A stretch of 7,803 nt of DNA from contig USCS01000071.1 in assembly GCA_900552875.1 (NCBI GenBank), forward strand, positions 1-7,803, given 5' to 3'. Positions within the stretch are counted from its first letter, which is position 1. Every line of letters begins with the position of its first letter. Positions 1 to 7,767 of the stretch are shown in pieces. Both the position numbers and the translations under genes were made by a program. This DNA is from an uncultured Collinsella sp. (GTDB lineage: Bacteria; Actinomycetota; Coriobacteriia; Coriobacteriales; Coriobacteriaceae). The notes beneath the pieces were generated by a model. It was given only the letters and a program-made list of their open reading frames with translations, did not search any database and was not told the DNA's origin.

Positions 1-368
1 TGAAGGTCGCGGTGTCGGGTGCATTTCATAGCCCCTATATGGCCGAGGCGACCTGTGGCCTTGCCGCATATATTGAGGCCGGTCACGCGCCGTCCCCGTT
101 GCTCATTCCTGTTTTGGCAAATATGACAGCGGCGCCCTATCCGGCGGACCCCCAGACGGCATCGGATGTCTTGGCCAATCAGGTGAGCAATGCCGTGCGC
201 TGGGTCGATACGCTGCATGCTCTGCAGGATCAAGGCATCGGCACATTTATTGAGGTCGGCCCCGGCAAAACGCTGTCCGGCCTGATCAAGCGTACGTTGA
301 GCGACGTTCGTGTGTATTCGTGCGAGACGGCCGAGCAGGTCGCAGCTATTGCCGACGAGCTCGCATAG
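1..368 (+). CDS. fabD: Malonyl-CoA:ACP transacylase, C-terminal part (5' end outside window)
   Basis: FabD moves malonyl groups from CoA to acyl carrier protein, supplying the extender unit for fatty-acid synthesis in the cytoplasm. The reading frame is open from base 3 and ends at a TAG at 366-368, leaving 121 visible residues. It opens with KVAVSGAFHSPYM; the His of SGAFHS (codon 27-29) matches the catalytic His of the family's Ser-His pair. The nucleophile Ser (GHSLG motif) would lie in the missing N-terminal part. Near the end, the stretch FIEVGPGKTLSGLIKR is the conserved C-terminal FabD signature. The family is usually about 300-310 residues, so roughly 60% is missing because of the window edge, not a mutation. 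An internal GTG at base 12 is not a real start. The next gene, fabG, begins 30 nt downstream, which fits a shared transcript. Confidence 0.95.
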   Translation, partial: KVAVSGAFHSPYMAEATCGLAAYIEAGHAPSPLLIPVLANMTAAPYPADPQTASDVLANQVSNAVRWVDTLHALQDQGIGTFIEVGPGKTLSGLIKRTLSDVRVYSCETAEQVAAIADELA

Positions 369-398
369 TCCACAGGGCTGTAACCCGAAAGGAATGAC

Positions 399-1172
399 AT
401 GGGCAACTTGAACAATGGCGCGCTCGAGCGCAACGACTCACGTCGCGTGGCACTGGTCACGGGCGGCTCGCGGGGTATCGGCCGCGCCTGCGCTATCGGT
501 CTGGCGGAGGATGGCTACGATATCGCCGTCGTCTATGCCGGCAGCGTCGATGCGGCGCGCGAGACGTGCGACGCCTGCGAGGCGGCTGGCGCCACGGCGC
601 GCTCATATCAATGTGACGTGGCCGACCCCGCTGCCGTCAACGCGTGCGTGGAAGCGGTCCTCAACGACTTTGGCTCCATTTGGGCGCTCGTCAACAACGC
701 TGGCATCACCCGCGATGGCCTGCTCATGCGCATGGGCGATGACGCCTTCGATCGCGTGCTCGATGTCAATCTTAAAGGAACGTTTAACACGACGCGTGCG
801 CTCACCAAGACCTTTATGCGCCAGCGCGGCGGCTGCGTCGTCAACATGAGCTCGGTTGTGGGCCTGATGGGCAATGCCGGACAGGCCAACTACGCCGCCT
901 CCAAGGCGGGCGTCATCGGTCTGACCAAGGCGGCGGCGCGCGAGCTTGCGCCACGCGGCGTACGAGTGAACGCGGTCGCCCCCGGGTTTGTCGAGACCGA
1001 TATGACGGCAAAGCTCTCGGAGAAGGTGCGTGCGGCAACCGAGGAGCAGATTCCCCTTAAGCGTATGGCGCAGCCCGAGGAGGTGGCCGGTGTGGTGCGC
1101 TTTTTAGCGAGCGATGCGGCTGCCTACATTACGGGCGAGGTCGTGCGCGTCGACGGCGGAATGGCGATGTAG
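399..1172 (+). CDS. fabG: 3-oxoacyl-[ACP] reductase FabG
   Basis: FabG is an NADPH-dependent short-chain dehydrogenase/reductase that reduces 3-ketoacyl-ACP to 3-hydroxyacyl-ACP, the first reduction of each elongation cycle. The 257-residue product has the dinucleotide-binding motif TGGSRGIG at 21-28, NNAG at 99-102, and the full catalytic tetrad N124, S152, Y165 and K169 (YAASK). The spacings between these residues equal those of E. coli FabG (N110, S138, Y151, K155). The C-terminal motifs APGFVETDM and ITGEVVRVDGG are also typical of the family. The ATG at 399 follows AAAGGAA (388-394) by 4 nt. This start gives about 14 residues of polar N-terminal extension (residues 1-14) before the first beta strand, which is longer than usual, but no better start with a ribosome binding site is seen. 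Position between fabD and fabF supports FabG rather than another SDR. Confidence 0.96.
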   Translation: MGNLNNGALERNDSRRVALVTGGSRGIGRACAIGLAEDGYDIAVVYAGSVDAARETCDACEAAGATARSYQCDVADPAAVNACVEAVLNDFGSIWALVNNAGITRDGLLMRMGDDAFDRVLDVNLKGTFNTTRALTKTFMRQRGGCVVNMSSVVGLMGNAGQANYAASKAGVIGLTKAAARELAPRGVRVNAVAPGFVETDMTAKLSEKVRAATEEQIPLKRMAQPEEVAGVVRFLASDAAAYITGEVVRVDGGMAM

Positions 1173-1199
1173 AAACCAGAGCCACACAACGGCTTGGAT

Positions 1200-1205
1200 G
1201 AGGAG
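1200..1205 (+). promoter_or_regulatory. Ribosome binding site that decides the fabF start
   Basis: GAGGAG lies 6 nt before the ATG at 1212 and 3 nt before the adjacent ATG at 1209. The spacing favours 1212. The more upstream in-frame TTG at 1194 has no Shine-Dalgarno sequence before it and would place this GAGGAG inside the coding region. Confidence 0.7.
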
Positions 1206-1211
1206 ACCATG

Positions 1212-2435
1212 ATGGAACAGAGAGTTGCAATCACCGGCATCGGTGCCGTATCGCCGCTCGGCAACACCGCGCTTGCCACCTGGGCGGCCATGTGCGCCGG
1301 GACCTGTGGCATCGGCCCGATCACGCACTTCGATACCGATGCGTTTACCGTCAAGGTGGCGGCCGAAGTCAAGGGCTTTGACGGCAACGAGTACTTTGGC
1401 AAGCGTGACGCCAAGCATCTGGACCCCTGCGTTCAGTTTGCGATGGCGGCTTCGGACGAGGCAATGCACGATGCGGGCTTTGATGTCGAAGGCGCCATCG
1501 ATCGTGAGCGCCTGGGCGTCTACGTGGGCTCGGGCGTGGGCGGCATGACGACGCTCGTCGACAACGTCCACACGATCGCCGATCGTGGACCTCGCCGCGC
1601 ATCGCCCTATATGATTGCGATGATGATCCCCAACATGGCTTCGGGCAATATCGCGATCCGCCACAAGGCAAAGGGACCGACCCTGCCAGTCGTGACTGCT
1701 TGCGCGACCTCGGCCCATGCGGTGGGCGAGGCGTTCCGCGCCATCAAGCACGGCTATGCCGACGCGATCCTCGCGGGCGGCGCCGAGGCGGCCATTATCC
1801 CCGATGCCGTTGCAGGCTTTACGTCCTGCCGCGCATTGACCACCAACCCCGATCCTGCGACGGCTTGCCGCCCGTTCGATGCAGACCGCGACGGCTTTGT
1901 GATGGGCGAGGGCGCTTGCGTGCTGGTACTCGAGAGCATGGAACATGCGCAGGCGCGCGGTGCGCACATTTATGCCGAGGTCGTGGGCTACGGCAACACC
2001 GATGATGCTTATCACATCACGAGTCCCGATCCCGAGGCTGCCGGCATTGCCCGCGCGATATCGCTGGCGGTGGCCGAGGGCGACGTCAAGCCTTCCGAGG
2101 GCCTCTACATCAATGCCCACGGCACCTCGACCAAGCTTAATGATTCGTCCGAGACGGCGGGCATTAAGCGCGCCGCGCACGTCTCGTCGACTAAGTCGAT
2201 GACCGGCCACATGATCGGTGCCACGGGCGCCATCGAGGTCATGGCCTGCGCCATGGCGCTCGAGCAGGGCGTGGTGCCGCCGACCATTAACTACTGCACG
2301 CCCGATCCCGCCTGCGATCTTGACTACACGCCCAATCGCGCAGTTCGCGCCGACCTTACCTGGGCGCTTTCGACCAACCTGGGCTTTGGCGGGCACAACG
2401 CCGCCATCGCGCTGCGTAGATATACGAGGAGCTAG
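1212..2435 (+). CDS. fabF: 3-oxoacyl-[ACP] synthase II FabF
   Basis: FabF is the elongating ketoacyl-ACP synthase. It condenses malonyl-ACP with acyl-ACP, with release of CO2. From ATG 1212 the product is 407 residues, and the catalytic triad falls at C164 (in TACATSA), H303 (in NAHGTST) and H333 (in SMTGHMIGATGA), with the companion Lys at K328. E. coli FabF has C163, H303, K335 and H340. The C-terminal GFGGHN motif contains F392, the equivalent of the gatekeeper Phe. A Cys-His-His triad marks it as FabF/FabB-type rather than FabH (Cys-His-Asn). The segment between H303 and K328 is about 7 residues shorter than in E. coli, lost from the surface stretch after IKR (residues 318-320). ATG 1209 is a possible alternative start, one codon longer. 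The gene ends 3 nt before accB, so translation is probably coupled. Confidence 0.96.
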   Translation: MEQRVAITGIGAVSPLGNTALATWAAMCAGTCGIGPITHFDTDAFTVKVAAEVKGFDGNEYFGKRDAKHLDPCVQFAMAASDEAMHDAGFDVEGAIDRERLGVYVGSGVGGMTTLVDNVHTIADRGPRRASPYMIAMMIPNMASGNIAIRHKAKGPTLPVVTACATSAHAVGEAFRAIKHGYADAILAGGAEAAIIPDAVAGFTSCRALTTNPDPATACRPFDADRDGFVMGEGACVLVLESMEHAQARGAHIYAEVVGYGNTDDAYHITSPDPEAAGIARAISLAVAEGDVKPSEGLYINAHGTSTKLNDSSETAGIKRAAHVSSTKSMTGHMIGATGAIEVMACAMALEQGVVPPTINYCTPDPACDLDYTPNRAVRADLTWALSTNLGFGGHNAAIALRRYTRS

Positions 2436-2438
2436 AGC

Positions 2439-2912
2439 ATGGATTCCAAAAGACTTGCCGAGATAGCCGATGTGATGGAGGACCGCGGCCTCACGCGCGT
2501 GCGCGTTGAGGAGCCCGATGGCACCGCGGTCGAACTCGAGCGCGCGAGCGCCGCACAGCCGGTTGCCGTGCCCATGCCCATGCCGAGCGCTATGGCCGCT
2601 CCATTTGCAGCTCCCACAGTCGCGCCTGCCGCACCGGAGCCCGCCGCGCAGACACCTGCCGCCGCACCAGAGCCCAAGGGCACCGAGGTGACCGCTCCCA
2701 TGGTCGGCGTTTTCTATGCTGCCCCGGCGCCGGGCGACGAGCCGTTTGTGCACGTGGGCTCTAAGGTCAAGGCCGGCGAGACGCTCTGCATCATCGAGGC
2801 CATGAAGGTTCTCAACGAGGTAACGGCCGAGGCGGATGGCGAGGTGCTCGAGATCTGCGTGGCCGACGGCGACCTCGTGGAGTTTGGCAGCTGCCTCATG
2901 AGGATCGGATAG
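2439..2912 (+). CDS. accB: Biotin carboxyl carrier protein of acetyl-CoA carboxylase
   Basis: AccB carries biotin on a lysine and shuttles the carboxyl group from biotin carboxylase (AccC) to the carboxyltransferase (AccDA). The 157-residue product has a short N-terminal region (1-36), a flexible Ala/Pro-rich linker (about 37-80), and a biotinyl domain (about 82-157). The biotin attachment motif EAMKV places the modified lysine at K123. The stretch around residues 93-103 keeps the protruding thumb of bacterial BCCPs, which separates it from lipoyl domains and from the thumb-less biotinyl domains of other carboxylases. The ATG at 2439 follows GAGGAG (2426-2431) by 7 nt, and that ribosome binding site overlaps the end of fabF. 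Biotin attachment needs a BirA-type ligase encoded elsewhere. The TAG stop is followed directly by the fabZ leader. Confidence 0.96.
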   Translation: MDSKRLAEIADVMEDRGLTRVRVEEPDGTAVELERASAAQPVAVPMPMPSAMAAPFAAPTVAPAAPEPAAQTPAAAPEPKGTEVTAPMVGVFYAAPAPGDEPFVHVGSKVKAGETLCIIEAMKVLNEVTAEADGEVLEICVADGDLVEFGSCLMRIG

Positions 2913-2917
2913 GTGAT
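2911..2917 (+). promoter_or_regulatory. Ribosome binding site of fabZ, overlapping the accB stop
   Basis: AGGTGAT matches the 3' half of the full Shine-Dalgarno complement. It lies 4 nt before the ATG at 2922 and shares two bases with the accB TAG. This favours ATG 2922 over the in-frame GTG at 2913, which would lie inside the site. The overlap implies coupled translation of accB and fabZ. Confidence 0.6.
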
Positions 2918-2921
2918 ATCC

Positions 2922-3344
2922 ATGAACAAAGAAGAGCTTAAGGAACTGTTGCCGCATCGCGAACCGATGCTTTTGCTCGACGAGGCCGAGCTGGTGGGCG
3001 ACGAGGCCCACGGCAAGATCACGATCACGGGCGACGAGTACTTTTTGCAGGGGCATTTTCCGGGAAACCCGGTGGTCCCCGGCGTGATTCAGTGCGAGAT
3101 GCTCGCCCAAAACTGTTGCGTGCTGCTGATGGGCGATGAGGAGGCGCGCGGCGCGACGCCGTTCTACACGAGTCTGGACAAGGTGCGCTTTAAGCGTCCG
3201 GTGCGCCCGGGCGACACGGTTGATCTGGTGTGCTCCATCACGCGTGCGCGCGGGCCGTTCCGCTTTGCGACGGGTACTGCGAGCGTCAACGGTGAGGTTT
3301 GCTGCCGCGCCGATATGTCTTTTGCACTCATGCACGAAAGTTAA
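2922..3344 (+). CDS. fabZ: 3-hydroxyacyl-[ACP] dehydratase FabZ
   Basis: FabZ dehydrates 3-hydroxyacyl-ACP to trans-2-enoyl-ACP in the elongation cycle. It is a small hot-dog-fold enzyme. From ATG 2922 the product is 140 residues, the normal size for the family. The opening LLPHREPMLLLDE is typical of the N-terminus. The signature GHFPGNPVVPGV contains the catalytic H45, and E59 lies 14 residues later in IQCEMLAQ, the same spacing as H54/E68 in E. coli FabZ. Nothing here distinguishes a FabA-like isomerase, and the motif and size fit FabZ. An in-frame GTG at 2913 would add three residues but has the poorer ribosome binding site. Its place between accB and accC is the same as in the FAS clusters of lactic acid bacteria. 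Confidence 0.95.
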   Translation: MNKEELKELLPHREPMLLLDEAELVGDEAHGKITITGDEYFLQGHFPGNPVVPGVIQCEMLAQNCCVLLMGDEEARGATPFYTSLDKVRFKRPVRPGDTVDLVCSITRARGPFRFATGTASVNGEVCCRADMSFALMHES

Positions 3345-3354
3345 GGAAGGCTTC

Positions 3355-4684
<1,330 letters not shown>

Positions 4685-4698
<14 letters not shown>

Positions 4699-6409
4699 AA
4701 AAGCGAAGACGGTCAATGTCCTTGAGGGGCCGATAACCGAGTCGTGCGCCGAGTTTCCCGCGCGCCACGTGTTTATCAAGTGCCCGGAGTGCCGCCGTGT
4801 GATCGATGAGGCACGCCTACACGACAACCTCGAGGTCTGCCCCCGTTGCGGCAAACACTTTCGCGTGAGCGGTCGCGCGCGCATGCGCATGACGGTCGAC
4901 GAGGGCACGTTTGAGGAATGGGATGCCAGTCTGGCGCCGGAGGACTTCCTCTCGTTTCCCGGCTATGCCGATAAGCTCAAGAGCGTGAGCGAGCGTTCGG
5001 GCGAGCGCGATGCCGTTGTGTGCGGCAGGGGCAAAATCTGCGGTTGCGATACCGCGCTCTTCTTTATGGATGCCAACTTTATGATGGGCTCGATGGGCTC
5101 CGTGGTGGGCGAGAAGATCTGTCGCACATTTGAGCATGCGACCGAGCTGGGATTGCCAGTTGTCGGCTTTACCGTTTCGGGCGGTGCGCGCATGCAAGAG
5201 GGCGTGACCTCGCTTATGCAGATGGCCAAGATTTCTGCGGCGGTTAGGCGCCACAGCGAGGCGGGCGGCCTGTATATCACGGTGCTCACCGACCCCACGA
5301 CCGGAGGTGTAACCGCGAGCTTTGCCATGGAGGGTGACATTATCCTGGCCGAGCCCGATGCCCTGACGGCATTTGCCGGCCCGCGCGTGATCGAGCAGAA
5401 CATGCACAAGCGACTGCCCAAGGGATTCCAGCGCTCCGAGTTTTTGATGGAGCACGGCTTTTGCGATGCCGTTGTTCCACGTGGCGAGATTGCGCTCACG
5501 GTAGGCGAGCTGTTGGCGCTGCACGAAGGGCATGCGCCCAGCCTGGGGGCACCGCATGAGATCGTGCATGCGGGTCGCCGCGGCAAAAAGCTGGGACACT
5601 TGTTTAAGCGCTCGCCGGCACCAAAAACCGCGCTCGAGATTGTCAAGCAGACCCGCTCGGCAGATCGCGCCACGGCGGGTGAGATGATCTCGCTGGGCCT
5701 GGATGGATTTGTGGAGCTGCACGGCGACCGTTACTTTGGCGACGACGCCGCTGTGGTGGCTGGCATTGGCTGGAAAGACGGACGCCCCGTAACGGTCATC
5801 GCCATCGAGCGCGGCACCACGACCAAAGAGCGTATGCGCCGCAACTTTGGCATGGCGCATCCCGAGGGCTACCGCAAAGCGCGTCGCCTTATGCGCCAGG
5901 CCGAAAAGTTTGGTCGACCGGTTCTGTGCCTGGTCGATACTTCGGGCGCGTTTTGCGGCATCGGTGCCGAGGAGCGCGGTCAGGGCGAGGCGATTGCCCA
6001 GAATCTCGTGGAGATGAGCGGCCTTAAGACGCCGATTGTCTCGGTGGTGACAGGCGAGGGCGGCTCTGGTGGCGCGCTGGCGCTGTCCGTGGCCGACCGC
6101 ATCCTGATGCTCTCGAGCTCGGCCTATTCGGTCGTGAGCCCCGAGGCCTGTGCGTCGATCCTGTGGAAGGATACCGAGCGCGCGAATGAGGCCGCCGAGG
6201 CGCTTAAGCTCACGGCCCCCGATTTGTTGGCGCTCGGCATCATCGACGGCATTGTTGATGATAGGGGCCTGTCGCATGAGGAGATTGCCGGTGCCGTCAT
6301 GTCCTCGGCATTTGATGCCTTCGATACACTTGGGCGGCTCGACGACGCGACCCTCACAAACCTCCGCTACGAAAAGTACCGCGCAATCGGTCAGTACCGC
6401 ACGATGTGA
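4685..6409 (+). CDS. accDA: Acetyl-CoA carboxylase carboxyltransferase, fused beta-alpha (AccD-AccA)
   Basis: This protein transfers the carboxyl group from carboxybiotin to acetyl-CoA, giving malonyl-CoA. It is 574 residues, with the two normally separate subunits in one chain. Residues 1 to about 290 are AccD: a zinc ribbon C33-C36-C52-C55 with the C-X2-C-X15-C-X2-C spacing of E. coli AccD, SGGARMQEG at 165-173, and FAGPRVIEQ further on. After a basic linker (about 290-310), residues from about 298-312 to 574 are AccA: ELHGDRYFGDD, RRNFGMAHPEGYRKA, GAEERGQGEA (from G427) and the oxyanion-hole glycine stretch GEGGSGG at 457-463. The helical N-terminal region of AccA (about 55-70 residues) is missing. 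The AccA motif usually written TPGAYPG reads TSGAFCG at 419-425. The start overlaps accC by 14 nt; ATG 4691 is an alternative with an 8-nt overlap. No frameshift is involved: the frame is continuous. Confidence 0.95.
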
Positions 6410-6457
6410 CAAGGGGACAGCCCGCATGTCACATTGGGAAAGGCGTTCCATGTCACA
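6404..6457 (+). repeat. Inverted repeat and duplicated CATGTCACA at the accDA/EIIC junction
   Basis: ATGTGACA at 6404-6411 pairs with TGTCACAT at 6427-6434 (8 bp). Inside the loop, GGG 6414-6416 can pair with CCC 6421-6423 around ACAG. CATGTCACA then recurs at 6449-6457, exactly 24 nt after its copy at 6425-6433, so the left arm could also pair with the second copy. The accDA TGA stop lies in the left arm, and both candidate EIIC starts lie at the right-arm copies. No T-tract follows, so it is not a Rho-independent terminator. It may be a REP-like dispersed palindrome, or a translational control hairpin; the sequence alone does not decide. Confidence 0.65.
6439..6443 (+). promoter_or_regulatory. 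Ribosome binding site favouring EIIC start at 6450
   Basis: AAAGG lies 6 nt before ATG 6450. A competing site, AAGGGG at 6411-6416, lies 9 nt before ATG 6426 and is in the loop of the junction hairpin. Both starts are in frame, so either or both may be used. Confidence 0.45.
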
Positions 6458-7664
6458 AGTTTCTAACACCTCGTTTACAACGACGGTTTCATCAAACGCC
6501 ATGGCCGTGGTGGACTATCTGTCCAAAAGCATGATGTCGGCGCTGCCGTTTATTGTCTGTGCGGCGCTGTTTCGTACCGTCGCCGTCATTATGGGCGAAG
6601 GCATGCTGGGCCTGTGGTCTGCCGATTCCGAAATCTATCGCCTGTTCTACAGTTGGCTCTATAACGCCGGCTACTACTTTTTGCCCATTTATCTTGGTTG
6701 GGCGGCCGCCCGCCAGCTCGGTTGCTCGGAGCAGCTGGGCATGATGCTGGGCGGCGTATTGATTGCGCCCGATCTGCTTAAGCTCGTCGATGCCGCATCG
6801 ACGACGGGGGCATCAATGACTTCCGTGTATGGTCTGCTTCCCGCGCCGGTCAACGATTACACGACGACTGTTATTCCGGTTCTCATCTCGGTGCCCGTGC
6901 TATGGCGAGTGGAGTGTTTCTTTCGGCGCGTTATCCCTAAGGCCGTGGCGTTTTCGTTTGTTCCGTTTGCGACCATGCTTGTCATGGTTCCGGTTTCGCT
7001 GTGTATTACGGCGCCGGCTGGTAGCTATTTGGGCATGCTGTTGGGCCAGCTTATGTTTATGCTTGGCAATTCCGGTGGCATCGTATCGCTGCTCACGCTC
7101 ATGGGGCTTGCCGCGGGCTGGGAGTTCCTTAAGATCGCGGGCGTCAGCAACGTTGTCCTATCGCTCGCCTACGCGCAGTTTATGAGTGTGGGAACGGATT
7201 CGTGCATCCTGATCGCCGCGACGATGGCAACGTTTGCCGTTTGGGGCATGCCCTTTGGTGCGTCGCTCCGCGTTGCGGATAAGGACGAGAAGGCGCTCAT
7301 GCTGGGCTATTCAATCTCGGGTGTTCTTGGCGGCGTAAGCGAGCCGGCGCTGTACGGTTGCGGCTTTAAATATGGCAGGTGCCTGACGTGCATGGCCATT
7401 GGCGGCGCCGTCGGAGGCCTTGTTGCTGCCGTGGGCCACGTTACGGCCTATACCATCGGCATGACGAATGTCCTCATGGTCATTGGCTTTGCCACAGGTG
7501 GTTTTTCGAACCTGCTGTGGTGCTGCTTTGCCGGCGGTGTGGCATTTGCGGTGTCTGCGGCGCTGAGCTACTGCTTTGGCGTGGTGCCGGCGAAGGGGCA
7601 GGCGACGGGGGATGGAGCCGATTCGCCCAAAACAGTGGCGAGCGCTGCTGAAGTAAGCGTATAA
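6450..7664 (+). CDS. PTS EIIC-like membrane protein (glucose/beta-glucoside family), EIIC domain only
   Basis: EIIC domains form the membrane channel of sugar phosphotransferase systems. The 404-residue product is very hydrophobic, with about 10 likely membrane segments (for example 30-50, 73-88, 139-153, 167-188, 250-268, 313-330, 354-377). Family signs are GYYFLPIYLGWAAARQLG at 74-91, VNDYTTTVIPVLISV from 134, which corresponds to the (N)Y(S)SSVIPI motif, and GVSEPALYG at 295-303, the conserved GxTEPAIYG-type loop carrying Glu298. The protein has no IIB domain (no phosphorylatable Cys in a hydrophilic N-terminal domain) and no IIA domain, so it cannot phosphorylate sugar by itself. The usual GLHW segment is replaced by AAGWEFLKIAGV (221-232). 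The C-terminus from about 380 is a polar Ala/Gly/Asp/Ser tail. Substrate is unknown. ATG 6426 would give 412 residues. The gap to accDA is short, so it is probably co-transcribed with the lipid genes. Confidence 0.8.
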   Translation: MSQVSNTSFTTTVSSNAMAVVDYLSKSMMSALPFIVCAALFRTVAVIMGEGMLGLWSADSEIYRLFYSWLYNAGYYFLPIYLGWAAARQLGCSEQLGMMLGGVLIAPDLLKLVDAASTTGASMTSVYGLLPAPVNDYTTTVIPVLISVPVLWRVECFFRRVIPKAVAFSFVPFATMLVMVPVSLCITAPAGSYLGMLLGQLMFMLGNSGGIVSLLTLMGLAAGWEFLKIAGVSNVVLSLAYAQFMSVGTDSCILIAATMATFAVWGMPFGASLRVADKDEKALMLGYSISGVLGGVSEPALYGCGFKYGRCLTCMAIGGAVGGLVAAVGHVTAYTIGMTNVLMVIGFATGGFSNLLWCCFAGGVAFAVSAALSYCFGVVPAKGQATGDGADSPKTVASAAEVSV

Positions 7665-7672
7665 ACCTGTGC

Positions 7673-7695
7673 GACAAAAGGACGATTCCTTTGTC
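7673..7695 (+). repeat. Imperfect palindrome after the EIIC gene
   Basis: GACAAAAGG (7673-7681) and CCTTTGTC (7688-7695) form a stem with one bulged A and a 6-nt loop. No T-run follows, so it is probably not the terminator itself. Its core resembles the TGTGACA/TGTCACA arms in front of the EIIC gene. Confidence 0.5.
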
Positions 7696-7702
7696 ATGCT
7701 CC

Positions 7703-7735
7703 AAGGCCGTGGCTCGTGTGGGCTGCGGCCTTTTT
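7703..7735 (+). terminator. Intrinsic (Rho-independent) terminator
   Basis: AAGGCCG (7703-7709) pairs with CGGCCTT (7726-7732) around a 16-nt loop, and a run of five T (7731-7735) overlaps and follows the right arm. It is 38 nt after the EIIC stop and is the first convincing terminator in the window, so the FAS transcript probably ends here. Confidence 0.8.
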
Positions 7736-7767
7736 GTATCTGGAGGACAAAGTGGCTACACTACAAT
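7734..7767 (+). promoter_or_regulatory. Weak promoter-like sequence for a gene beyond the window
   Basis: TTGTAT (7734-7739) lies 17 nt before TACACT (7757-7762), and an overlapping TACAAT (7762-7767) is the better -10 match but has no clear -35. The region after the terminator is more AT-rich than the genes. No open frame with a ribosome binding site follows before base 7803. Confidence 0.25.

Noticed and set aside
1194..1211. TTG start for fabF, six residues longer
   Set aside because: No Shine-Dalgarno sequence precedes it, and GAGGAG lies inside the extension at the right distance from ATG 1212, which also gives catalytic numbering close to E. coli FabF.
2560..2680. GC-rich repetitive stretch inside accB as a separate repeat element
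   Set aside because: It encodes the Ala/Pro-rich linker expected in biotin carboxyl carrier proteins, so coding explains it.
3136..3354. Upstream extension of accC to 520 residues
   Set aside because: The extra part lies in another frame of fabZ and is Arg-rich without AccC features. ATG 3355 has a good ribosome binding site and gives the normal family length.
6150..6425. Upstream extension of the EIIC gene to 504 residues
   Set aside because: The added residues overlap the end of accDA in another frame and look like out-of-frame coding (Arg, Ser and Pro-rich). They do not form a IIB domain.
6405..6433. CRP-type operator suggested by TGTGA and TCACA halves
   Set aside because: The halves are separated by 19 nt, not the 6 nt of a CRP site, and they lie at the accDA stop and the EIIC start without a visible promoter next to them. 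A hairpin or REP-like element fits better.
6404..6434. Junction hairpin as an intrinsic terminator of the FAS operon
   Set aside because: The right arm is followed by TGGGAAAGG and not by a T-tract. The first convincing terminator is at 7703-7735.
4817..6502. Antisense open frame of 561 codons over accDA
   Set aside because: It has the same codon-bias origin as the other antisense frame. No family motif or ribosome binding site was seen, and the sense strand is fully explained by AccDA.
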